Shown here: one piece after another, positions 1-9,986 of the stretch | Numbering within the stretch: the first letter of the stretch is position 1 | Layout of the letters: each line of letters begins with the position of its first letter | From: Phylloscopus collybita | Taxonomy: Eukaryota; Chordata; Aves; Passeriformes; Phylloscopidae | Length of the DNA: 64,000 nt | Assembly: GCA_027886175.1 (NCBI GenBank) | Contig: JAJNNQ010000004.1 | Coordinates: 17,775,501-17,839,500, forward strand | Direction of reading: 5' to 3' | Position numbers and translations under genes: made by a program | Notes under the pieces: model-generated | Told to the model about the DNA's origin: nothing | What the model saw: only the letters and a program-made list of their open reading frames with translations | Database searches by the model: none

Positions 1-1860
1 AGTGAAATGGACAAATTTGAGAAAAGTCACCTTCCATTACAGAATCCTTCAGTGTTTTACAGAAAGATATTCAGAAGCTCTCCAGTGTTTTCTTTTTCTG
101 CTTCTATCATCTTGAAGATTCAGGGATGCTCATCCTGCAGCAGCACCTCTGGTTCCCCTGGCTCTGAGCCTTCTGCACCAGTGCCCATCTCCAGCTGAGA
201 ATACTGCAGGACAGGGCACCCCTGGCTGTGCTTCCTTACAGCAGGCACCTCTTTTCTTCTGCCTAAATTTCTGTTTGACATTGTCCTGGCTGTTAATGAC
301 CTGTTGAACTGAGTGCTTCTAAACTCTTAGGAAACACCTCACCAGAGATGTAAGCAACATCCAGGTGAGTGGCTCTCATTCTGACACTTCCACGTGTCCG
401 TGAGCCTCAGCCAGTTCACTCCTATCTGCTGCAGACTAAATACTCCAAGTTTTCATGCAATCTAGCCAAGATTATTGCTTCCATTTCCATTTTTGTTTCC
501 ACTCCCTATTCTCCCTCTTTCCTACCTGATACCTTCCATCCAATATTTTTGATTTCTCTATTTGTTTATCTTCTTCTATTATTAAAGGTGTTTTCCACAT
601 CCTATTAGTCACTGTCCCCTCTGCACTTTAAGCTCAAAGAATCCCATTTCAGCTGTAAAATCCCTACACAATACTTACAGCATGAGGCAGGCAAATTCTT
701 CTCTCCCAGCAGCACAATCCATTACTTACAAACTATCCTTGAGGTGCAGAACTGAGAGCAAGAAAGTTCAATTCTGACATCTGTGTGCTTTCCTGCACAT
801 TAGCACTTCACTGTTGGCTGCCAGTATTAATTTGATTGTGCTTCATGAGAGACTTTCCTTTATATTGGTGTGAGTTGCTTGAGTTAAAGACTAAGAGAGA
901 ATTTCTTCCCTCGCACCCCAGCTCCCCTTTTCTGTGCAGTGCAGAACATTGTGTATATTTGTAATTGGATCTGCTCAGCAACAAAATATTTCTACATCTT
1001 GGCCTGAAGAGGGATGCTGGATGTTCACAGGATGTGATACTGAGAAATAGCTTTGTTTAATGCCCTCATTGTCACTAGGTGGAAATCAAACTTACAGTTT
1101 AATATATTGATTCAACTCTTAATAACTCTGGACAGTTTTACAGATCTCCCCAGCTGGCAGTAGAAAATTCATCCTGAGAGATCCAAAAAAGACAAAAAAA
1201 GGGTCAAAAAGCCATCTAAAACTGCAGCTCAAAACTCCTCTATAAAGAAGGAAAATAATGACCGATTCAGAAAGTATCCCCAGTACAATTCATCAGACAC
1301 TTTTGAAGATAACAGAATATGCAGAGAATCTCAAAAGAGAGACAGTGTGGATCTGCTGTCTGAGTTAACAATATTCCTTTCAAAACCTGTTTTGTGGGCA
1401 CAGGCAGTAATCAAATAAATATTGATATTTTTTTATTCATGGTTGAAACCCAGACCAGGGATTCCAAATGTAATTTTTACGAGCAGTAAAGAAAACAAGC
1501 TAAGATCTTTTTTTTCCAACAGTGTTAATTATATTGAATTCAATGTGTATTGATACACAGGTGTTTGAACAGGTATTTTGTGACAGGAATAAAACAACAG
1601 AAATCTGGGATCCCCAAAGCTCTGTTTAGAGCATATTCCCATAATTCTTTTATAGTTAAGGGCTACTCCCATGAAAGATGACATACTCAATAAGAGCAAG
1701 GCAAGGGCATACACAAAAATTTTCCTTTCCTTTATGTTCTACAAAAGCTTGCTGAGCGTCTTTAAAAAGGGCAGTGAGTACATCTTTCAAAGTTCAAATA
1801 CTTCTGGAAAGCATTAGATAAAATATTTGCTTAACACTCCAGGAACAGATTTCTCATATT
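1..1860. other. AT-rich sequence without a recognisable gene
   Basis: I see no coding exon, RNA gene or identifiable transposon here. Open frames are short (under 80 codons) and lack coding-like codon choice. Short homopolymers and a small palindrome near 1544-1559 (TGTGTA, 4-base loop, TACACA) are the only local structure. Unique intergenic or intronic DNA is the simplest reading. Confidence 0.6.
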
Positions 1861-1861
1861 C

Positions 1862-1960
1862 TAACCAAGAAAAAAACCCCACACTAACAAAACCCAAAAC
1901 CCACTAACCACCCCCCCCGCAAAAAACCCCAACAACCCCCCTCCACCACCAAAATAGAAA
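1862..1960. repeat. A/C-rich low-complexity tract
   Basis: About 100 bases made almost only of A and C, as runs of A alternating with runs of C, including a run of eight C near 1911. The opposite strand is a T/G tract. It is the first of several such patches in the window (also near 15.83, 25.03, 34.15 and 34.64 kb, and as T/G near 7.5 and 30.28 kb). It has no fixed repeat unit. Confidence 0.75.
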
Positions 1961-3180
1961 ATATAGAAATTATCTAGTAAAACCCCCCTAAACCTGAGAA
2001 TATAATAGAATAAATTTGGTGTAGGAGGAAATACTTTTTTTAATACTTTTTCCATATTCTCTACTCTAGGGTATGACTTTGGCAGGTAAAACATGAAGAT
2101 TCTTCAAGCACTGTAGATAGGAAAGAACCATGCAGACATGCAGTCAGAAAGTGGGAAGGCAGTAGGATGAGCTGGATTCAGGTATGCCTGTTAATATCCC
2201 CATTTTGGGCAAGCAGTGATTGCTCCATTCTTCCTTTCACAGCCTCCATTGAGGGGCCCATGCTGCTGCCCAGCAGCTTCCTTGCCAAAATAATTTTCAT
2301 TTGTGGTAAATGGCACATCACAAACCTTTCAACTTCCCCAGTTTTAGCAAGATAAGCACTTACTTTCCCTCTGCTTCAAACTGTGTAAATATACATCAAG
2401 AAATTTTATCTGAACCAGCGGGAAACATTTCCTTTTTTCCCTGTTACCTAAGAAACCACATGTACCTGGGCCTGTGATGAGCACGCTGCCTTTTAATGGA
2501 TAACTAACTTTCTATGCTGTTGACACCATGATCCAACTCAGAAGGCATCCTGAGACTGGAAGGAAGGCTTTTACCTTGATGGAAATAAACCACAAAAAGC
2601 CAGCAGAGGTGTTACTTATCACTGAGTGTGATGGGCACAGGGTGGTGCAGAGGTTTACACCAAATTCTGCTCCAGTGCTAAAACAGGATTAGGCATGAAC
2701 AGTATCAGGTCACATCATCTTTATGCAGAGCTGTAAGAACCACTGATTTCTTCTTGCCATTCAGACTGATTTGCTATTTTTTTGCCAGTTCTTTTTCTCT
2801 CACCTTACATATGCAGAGGATTGTACTGGGAAATGGCTTTCTTCAATTACTAAACTTTTTACATGCCTCGGCGCCAGTTATTCAGCTGTCAGAATCTCGT
2901 GTTTATTTCCTCCCTGCCCGTCCCCTAGAGACCTTTACAAGCAGGTAGGGAACAGAAAAAAAAAACCCACTGGTTTGTAAACCAAATATGCAGCACAAAA
3001 GCAGCACATCAGGCTAGGGAGGTCAGTGCTTAAGGAAGTCAGAGCAGTTTCCAGGTGTCCAACAGCAATGACCACATTCACAGGGACTGTGCACAAAGTT
3101 TAAGAGTGGTGAATTCTGTAACAAATATCCACTTGAACAGGCACTTCCCACTATGGATAAAATCTTTTCAGAAGCTTTTC
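1961..3180. other. No recognisable feature
   Basis: Mixed AT-rich sequence. I see no exon with paired splice signals and coding-like codons, and no transposon signature that I can name. Confidence 0.5.
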
Positions 3181-3184
3181 TGGG

Positions 3185-3232
3185 TGGGGGGGTGGGGGGG
3201 AAAGAGCTTTTTTTTTTTTTTTTTTTTTTTTT
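3185..3232. repeat. G-rich stretch followed by a 25-base T run
   Basis: A G-rich stretch with several G runs precedes a T run at about 3208-3232. Read on the minus strand, this is a poly-A run following the sequence at 3236-3400, so it could be the A-tail of a minus-strand retroposed fragment. A simple homopolymer expansion fits equally well, and no flanking target duplication was identified. Confidence 0.7.
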
Positions 3233-3235
3233 CTG

Positions 3236-3405
3236 GGAAAAACTGAGTTTTGCTGCTCCAAGACTGAGTTTAGTCAGGGGAGGGCAGTGAGAGGATGGGT
3301 CAGGCTGGGAGGGACCTGCAGAGTCCTCACCACCGGGACAGGCAGGGGCTGAGGGGATGGTACTGCTCCTCCAGGAGCTCAGGCCATGCTGCAAAGAGCC
3401 TGCTC
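3236..3405 (-). mobile_element. Possible decayed CR1-like fragment
   Basis: This is a locally GC-rich patch. The plus-strand phrase at about 3302-3335 (CAGGCTGGGAGGGACCTGCA) resembles the reverse complement of the 3' region of avian CR1 LINEs, where a phrase of this kind is common. The rest is too diverged to align by eye, and the characteristic 3' octamer repeat is not seen. It may be unrelated GC-rich DNA. Confidence 0.25.
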
Positions 3406-4609
3406 CCTTATGTGCTGACCTTTCCTGCTGTACAGCAGCAGCAGCAGCTCTTCTCTCCAGAGCTCTAATGCAGCCAAATTAGTCAGAAAAACCATGCTGT
3501 TGCCCTAGGCAACTACATGCATGGCTTTGTTTTTTGTAGCCATGAAACTTTCTGTAATGCTTCTTTCTGTTTGGGTGCATGGCAAAGTGCAGATCCGTTC
3601 TTGAAATCCCACCATTAAACAGCATTTCTCATTAGCAGCCACTTAACATAAAGATCACAGCCATTCAGAAGCCCCTCTTATTGTTACAGACAGGAAAATT
3701 CATTTCTACAGGCCTTTTTCTCTAGAACCTGCAATCCTATTTCAGAAACCACCCAGCCTGCACTCAAAACAAAAGTTTATAGTCCATTCTTATTTTCATT
3801 CAGCATTGAATATCTAGATGTTAATAGCACTACATTTTCATAGCTTTTTAGTTCTACACCCCCATCTGTAAATAAGTCATGGGAAGAAAAAAAAATACTT
3901 TTCCCTTTCAAGGTGAGCTGTCACATAATAAAACATTTCATCATATTAGATTACATTAAGAATCTAACTTTCAATGTATACCCTCATTTCCAAAATTTCT
4001 GAATATATGTATGTTGAAATTAAGCAAGTGTGACATAGTTCTTTGTTCCCTTGGGAACAATATTCAGAGCTCATTTGAGTTGTGACCTGCTTATGTTGCC
4101 AGGGAGTATTAGTATTTTTGTTGGGTCTTTAGAATAGAGATATGGAGTGAAGGACAAAGGAAAAAATAAGACTCTAAATTCACAGATGAGAAACAGATGA
4201 GATACTGCTCTATTTCAGAAGGCAGTGTTGGCAGATTTTTATGGAATCTGTCCCATTTCATAAGCTCTGTTGCAGAGATTACTCTTTCTCATAGTAAAAT
4301 GTTTCAGATGAACTATGCTTGGAGAAACCTACAGCACAACTTATGGACCAAGGCGTCTAAATAAGCTGCAATGAAGAACTAAGAATGTAAATTAACTTCA
4401 GGAATTATTTTGCAGAATGGACAGTGGTTCAAAGAGGAACAGAACCACACATCCTACAATGTTGCCTTCTGTCTCCTGTCACAGCTCAGTCACGAGGAGC
4501 ATCCATTCCATTACAAATGGAATTTCTGCAATTGTTATTTCTGCTCCAGCACTGGGCTGTGTACAGCTTAACTGAATGGCTTGGCCCCTGCTCATTAGAG
4601 CAAATACTG
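3406..4609. other. No recognisable feature
   Basis: AT-rich sequence with no identifiable exon, RNA gene or repeat. It ends at the left target duplication of the solo LTR. Confidence 0.5.
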
Positions 4610-4925
4610 CTGGTATGACGCTGTTCAACATCAGGGACTCTGAGGTCAGAAGGCTGAAATGACTCCAATCAATCTTTATTACCCAGGAATTTATTCCCTT
4701 TATACTATTTTACAAAGAACCCACCCAAAGGGGTGGAAGAAAGACAAAGTCTTTGACTACATTGGTCAAGTCAGAGGGACATCAAGAGAAGGTCCCTCCA
4801 AGGAAAAGGAATGCAAAACATAGGATACAGCTAGGAAAACCTGTCTCTTATTGACAGAACAGTGCCTGGGAAAGAGTTTCAGAGAAACCCAAACATCACA
4901 GGCACGAACCATGGCTACACTGGTA
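4610..4925 (-). mobile_element. Solo LTR (short family, about 304 bp) with 6-bp target duplication
   Basis: On the minus strand the element begins TGTAGCCATGG at 4919 and ends CAGCGTCA at 4616, giving canonical TG...CA ends. It is flanked by a perfect 6-bp duplication, CTGGTA (4610-4615 and 4920-4925). Inside, in order, are a GACCAATG box, a TATAAAGG box and two AATAAA signals, the expected U3-R order of a retroviral LTR. The 6-bp duplication is typical of class II (ERVK, beta-retrovirus-like) integration, so that assignment is an inference from family knowledge. There is no internal provirus sequence on either side, so it is a solo LTR left by LTR-LTR recombination. A near-identical copy lies at 23304-23616 in the opposite orientation. 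Confidence 0.9.
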
Positions 4926-4971
4926 TATCTGTGTATCCTTCCTTCCTCTAAACCTGACTGCTGAGCTTTGC

Positions 4972-5813
4972 TGTCGCACAGGACACAAAGAAATGACACC
5001 CACACACTGAGATGGCCAAGGCAGAAAAGAGGGCAGTTTATTTACAGACTTCAACATTTATAGAATTCCAGCAGTGACCATGGATTGGAGGAAGAAAATC
5101 ATCCTCTCCAACCACACTGGGCAACCCAACAATCCATCAACAGTCTCGTCCTTGTGAGAAGAATGTAAACGTGGTTAGATGGTTACAATAACAAAAGATT
5201 GTTTATGTAAAGTTGTGTCTGACTCCATTGCAAAAGGTAAACACAGAAGGCGAAAAATGAAACTTTAGAAAACTTCTTAAAGAGACAGAGGAGGACAGCA
5301 AAAACCCAGACAACACATCTGACCTGTCACCCTCTCAGCCCATTGCCAATCACAAAATCCAGACCTCTATACACAGTTCATACAGATTTTAGGACTGGGC
5401 TCTCATAATATCCTAATGTATATTAGGATTAGGCTCTCTTTCTTTCCTTCCTGTGTTCTCTTCCTGTGAGCTCCAGGTAGGATTAGGCCAAGGACTAATT
5501 CTCCATCCCTCTTCCCCAGCCTGCCATGGGTTCCATTTCCTCTCTTCCAGTCCCTTCCTCAGACCTCAAGGAGAGCTGATCTGAACACAGACACACATTT
5601 AGTTTTAATTAGTGCCATTTGATGTGGTGACTCACTGAAGTATTTATCCCATTTCTGAAGTAAATAAGCATTTGCCAGGTGGGAAAGCTGTACATGCTCC
5701 CATAACAGAAATAAAATTTCAAAATCTCTTCCCAGGCAAGCTGGGCTTGGGCAGGTTTGAGGCCAGGCCTGACTGGCAGTGCAAATCTTGGGTCACAGGG
5801 TCACCAAAATAAA
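4972..5813 (-). mobile_element. Older, longer LTR-like element
   Basis: The part at about 4975-5300 matches, in reverse complement, the interrupted LTR at 42047-43165: both share the tracts around GAGACTGTTGATGGA, CCAATCCATGGTCACTGCTG and GTAAATAAAC, and both end near GCGACA or GCGTCA. On the minus strand the 3' end is at 4972. The 5' limit near 5813 is approximate, chosen where GGTGACCCTGTGACC resembles the start of the other copy. AATAAA occurs near the 3' end on the minus strand, supporting that orientation. It is clearly diverged from the second copy, hence older than the neighbouring short LTR. No target duplication was found, and the middle part is weakly supported. Confidence 0.6.
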
Positions 5814-7496
5814 CTCTGTCTGAGCTGCAGCTCACTGGAACCTTCCTCAGCTCTGATCTGTTTCTGGGTCCAATGACAAAGAACAGTTGACAGGTCAGAA
5901 AAACCTGTCAAACACTGCTTGGATGCAAAGGAGTTTTCCTCCAGTGCAGATTATCAATACATTTCTGCTAAAGCAGCCTCATTTTTAATACTGCACTGAA
6001 TAATCTTAAGCTTATTACACTGCCTCATGTTACAAGTGCAGACAGTAGTACTCAAACACAAAAAAGAGTCAAGGAAAAAAACCAAACCTGTTTCTCAGAA
6101 GAGCTGCAAATATGAATATGCTCCTATTAGTTTTCACAATGTATTTAAGGTTGCCTTTCCTGTCTTCATTTTTTTCCTCTAAGAGGGAACAGTGAACTTG
6201 TTCTTCCTGAATAGGGATAATTTATGATTACCTTGTTTAATTTTATTATTTTGCTGCCTTAAGTTCTTGTTTACAATGCCTTTTCTGCAGCAGAACAAAA
6301 ATCCCTTTAAAGTTCAACCTGCTAAATTAATAAACTGTGTTCTCAGTTTTAGTTCCATGTTAAATGGAGCTGCATAAAATTGTTATAACACACCCATAAA
6401 GCAGCAGCAGATGCTGTTCAAAACGATTATTTTCTTTTAATTTTGTAAACATACAGAAAGTTTGCATTATAGCCTACCCTTAAGCACATCCCTGCTGTAA
6501 ATTAAAGACGTGCCAAATCAGCTCCAAACACATTTTGCAGTAAACAAACAATGAGACGTGGGACACTGCAAAATGAGGGTGGTGAGACATCAAGGCAGAG
6601 TAAAAAGCAGTGGCCAACACAGAGGCAAAGCATTTGACAAATCTGGAAATTTCTGCATCTCTGTGTATTTGGGCACCACAGTCGTGTTTTGATCAAGGTT
6701 TTATACAATGTGGATAAGGTCTGCAGTGGTATTTCACAGATAAACAACAAGAAAATGGTCGTTTCACCCCCCACTTTTACCCTCTGGGATGACAGTGAAA
6801 GGTCTCAAAGGCTCAGGAAATATCTAAGATGTCAGAGTACAAAATGAAGTGGAATTGACCCAAAGAGGACTGTGTGTCAAAGAATGAAGAGTTGTGTGCT
6901 TTTATTAGCAGGAGTAACAAAGTTTCTGTGTGATAGACAGTTCTGTCAAAAGTCCATTAAAAAATTCCAGGATAAGGTATCTGCTGATCAGTACAAAACT
7001 GAGTAAACTAATATGAAACCTAAGTATTGTATAGATTATACACTAAATACTAAGGCACAAACCACCAAAACCTCTAAAATATGTAGAATCAGCCCTAAAG
7101 AAGAAAATACCCAAAGGTAACAACAGAACACACACATTGCTGTATGCTTTCATGCTTTCAGAACAAGTCCATGTCTGTATATAACATTTGCATATGTTTT
7201 TCAAAAGATACATTCACTGCCCTAATCTATTTTTACTTAGCATTGAGAAAGTGTTCAAAATTCATGCAGTGCTTCATAAACTTGGCAACACTAAAAATTG
7301 ATCTAAGCTTCAATCAGGGTAACAGGAGATTGTACACTGACCTCAATTAGCTTTGGGTCAAGCCTTAGGAGAATTACCAATGTTCTAAGCAGTCATCATC
7401 CGTGGGTAGGTACATGCACAGAGAGTAAACCATGAGCACCTCCAGAATGGGCAGAGCTACTGCAAATGAATACAAGACCAGCCACAAGTTGGGTCT
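5814..7496. other. No recognisable feature
   Basis: AT-rich sequence. Frames are short and non-coding in character, and I recognise no mobile element. The region near 6502-6774 has a 90-codon open frame on the minus strand with no recognisable motif. Confidence 0.5.
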
Positions 7497-7692
7497 TTTG
7501 TTGTTGTTGTTTTGGTGGGTTTTTTTGTGTGTGAGGTTTTTTTGTTTGTTTGTTGGGGTTTTTTTGTGTTGGTTTTTTTTTGGGGGGTGTTTTTGTGGTG
7601 TAGGGTTTTTTGTTTGGTTGGTTTTGGTTTTGGGGTTTTTTTTTTTGTGTGTGTGTTGTTGTTGTTTTGTTTTGTTGGGGTTTTTTTTTTGG
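7497..7692. repeat. T/G-rich low-complexity tract
   Basis: About 195 bases almost wholly T and G on the plus strand, as T runs broken by GG, GGGG and GTGTGT. It belongs to the same compositional class as the A/C tracts elsewhere, in the opposite orientation. The open frames across it (Phe/Val/Gly/Cys-rich on plus, Lys/Thr/Asn-rich on minus) are consequences of base composition and not genes. Confidence 0.8.
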
Positions 7693-7922
7693 TTAAACCA
7701 TGAAAGTTCATTAAAAGTCTGCTAAGTCAGGCTTTCCCTATTGCTGAACTAAACCTCAAGGTAATCTTAAAAAAAAATTACATGCCAAGAGAAAAGAAAA
7801 CAGAGCTGGTGATCTGGAGCAGCTGCAAATGCAACACAAGGTTCTCAGTCAGACTGAGCTCCATCCTGCGGGCTGGGAGCTGCAGAAGGTCACGTCAAGA
7901 ATGGCAGTGACACCAGAGCACA

Positions 7923-8255
7923 TTCCTTCCTTTCTTCCTTTCTTCCTTTCTTCCTTTCTTCCTTTCTTCCTTTCTTCCTTTCTTCCTTTCTTCCTTTCTT
8001 CCTTTCTTCCCTTCCCTTCCCTTCCCTTCCCTTCCCTTCCCTTCCCTTCCCTTCCCTTCCCTTCCCTTCCCTTCCCTTCCCTTCCCTTCCCTTCCCTTCC
8101 CTTCCCTTCCCTTCCCTTCCCTTCCCTTCCCTTCCCTTCCCTTCCCTTCCCTTCCCTTCCCTTCCCTTCCCTTCCCTTCCCTCCCCTCCCCTCCCCTCCC
8201 CTCCCCTCCCCTCCCCTCCCCTCCCCTCCCCTCCCCTCCCTTCCTTCTCCTCCCT
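7923..8255. repeat. Three-block polypyrimidine satellite
   Basis: A pure C/T tract of about 330 bases on the plus strand, in three successive blocks: an 8-bp unit (TTTCTTCC, about ten copies, about 7927-8010), then CCCTT repeats (about 34 copies, 8011-8180), then CCCCT repeats (about 12 copies, 8181-8240), with a short degenerate tail. Each block is nearly perfect. Long open frames here (Ser/Phe/Leu/Pro on plus, Arg/Lys/Glu/Gly on minus) reflect the repeat. Such mirror-rich polypurine/polypyrimidine DNA is known to be capable of triplex (H-DNA) formation. Confidence 0.95.
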
Positions 8256-8956
8256 GATGATCTGTGAGCTCCACTGAGGTTGTGCAGACACTGGCACAAG
8301 CAGGGCACCATGCTGGTGTCACATCCCACTCCAAAAATGCCCCTCCACCCCTCAAACCCTTACCACCTCCCCGGTCCAGCCTTGCTGCACACAGTGCCAA
8401 CAGCCAATAAACAATGTTTGATCACTGCCTGCTCTCTCTGGCTGTGACCTGACAGCTGGTTCAGGCTCTAATCCAGGTTCCCAAATTCAGGTTGAGGATC
8501 CACTCTCAGAAGCACCAAGGAAAGCAGAGCTGTCACCTCGACCAAGAGCAACAGGGAGGAGAAGGAAATTGAATGCTAATTATTTGTCATTAGTTTCTCC
8601 TTTCAAGGGAAAATTGCTGACTTGCTGGGACGGTTAAAACAGCATGTGGTTCTAGCACTTTATACAAGCTACATTATCCCAAATTCAGGGTAGTTACCTG
8701 GTAAATGAGGTTAAAAATATCCTGTTTAATCAGACAAAAAGGTTATGGACAAATTGTCAATAATTTTTCTATATGTTGGTTCTATGTACTCTTCAAAAGA
8801 TGCCAGTTCAAAATGGTACCTTCCACTTTTTTGACCCTCTAGGCTCTTAAAGGACCTTTCAATGGAAACAGAAATTTCTTCCAAGGATATGCTCTTGACT
8901 CGCTCTTGCACTAATTCTTCCTAAGTAGTGAAAGTGCTACAACCCCTCAGCTGTGA
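8256..8956. other. No recognisable feature
   Basis: Mixed-composition sequence between the satellite and the hairpin. I see no gene or nameable repeat. Confidence 0.45.
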
Positions 8957-9002
8957 GATGTGTTTAGATGGCAGCTACTTCACGCTGCCATCTAAACACA
9001 TC
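8957..9002. repeat. Perfect 19-bp inverted repeat, 8-base loop
   Basis: The arms are GATGTGTTTAGATGGCAGC (8957-8975) and its exact reverse complement (8984-9002), separated by TACTTCAC. A transcript of either strand would form a 19-bp stem. Pairing outside the arms is weak, so the stem is shorter than a usual microRNA precursor. I do not recognise the arm as a known microRNA. Confidence 0.9.
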
Positions 9003-9934
9003 ACTTGTAAGATGCCAGGCTCAAGGAAGGTCCTTGGAATTTCTGATGAGACTTCCATAAATTTACAAGTCAAATCAGTTATGAAGAAATTGTTCCACTC
9101 ACATTTCAAAGACTATTTTTTATAGGCACACACACCACAAGAAGAATGCAATGAGAATTTCTTTTATTCACAGGTGAAAATATAACCAGTTTGAATCAAC
9201 ACATTAGGGAACTTCTGGCACGTACTGGGAAATTGGGGGGAAAGAGGTGGAAAACAAGAGAAACATCAAACCTCCAACAAATATAGAGCACTGAAGAGCT
9301 AAGCAATGTAAAGCCTCAACAACACTAATAAACACAGTCCTTGTGAAACAGGTGATGTATGCAGGGAATTAGAATGCGGGCATTTGTAGTTTGGTGCAAG
9401 AGGAGTAAATAAAGTACAAAGCACAGTGGAAGGAGAACACACAGCTTCCCCAGCAGGTGGGTAGGGTCACATCCATATTTTCTGGCTGTTTTAAATTTCT
9501 GTCAGCTCAGAACGAATCCCTGTGCTGACCAGTGGAAACCTCAATTTCTGACAATTATAATGGACAGCACATCATAGTTTGCTCAGTAGTTTGTAGGGAA
9601 AGAGGCAGGAGGATCCGCCTCCTAAACCACCCTGCGAGGTATTTTAACCAGCCCACACCCAGTGCCCTGAGCCACCAATTGTCACAACACAAAATATTGA
9701 AATCACAAGCTATTCCTCCTTGATTTACACCACAAGAAACCCTAAGTACAAAAGTTCTGCTAGCATTTACCAGAGGCTGAGGCTTTTGTCAGCTGCAAGG
9801 TTAAATCCTGGGCAGCAATGCCATTGATAGTGGATTAGATTTAATCACCTTATGCTGAAACCTTCATGTTTTAGAGTTGAGAGAAGGAAAAGCTCCACAC
9901 CTACACTGAACTCCAAAGGACATGTACATTAACA

Positions 9935-9938
<4 letters not shown>
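9003..9938. other. No recognisable feature
   Basis: AT-rich sequence without gene or repeat signatures that I can name. Confidence 0.45.

Positions 9939-9985
<47 letters not shown>
9939..9985. repeat. 47-base uninterrupted T run
   Basis: A perfect mono-T run, the longest homopolymer in the window. It could be the A-tail of a minus-strand retroposed copy, but no AATAAA signal lies next to it on the minus strand and no flanking duplication was found. Confidence 0.95.

Positions 9986-9986
<1 letters not shown>

Noticed and set aside
7849..8400. Open frames of 135-183 codons across the polypyrimidine satellite
   Set aside because: They are pure translations of the repeat units on both strands, with no other coding evidence.
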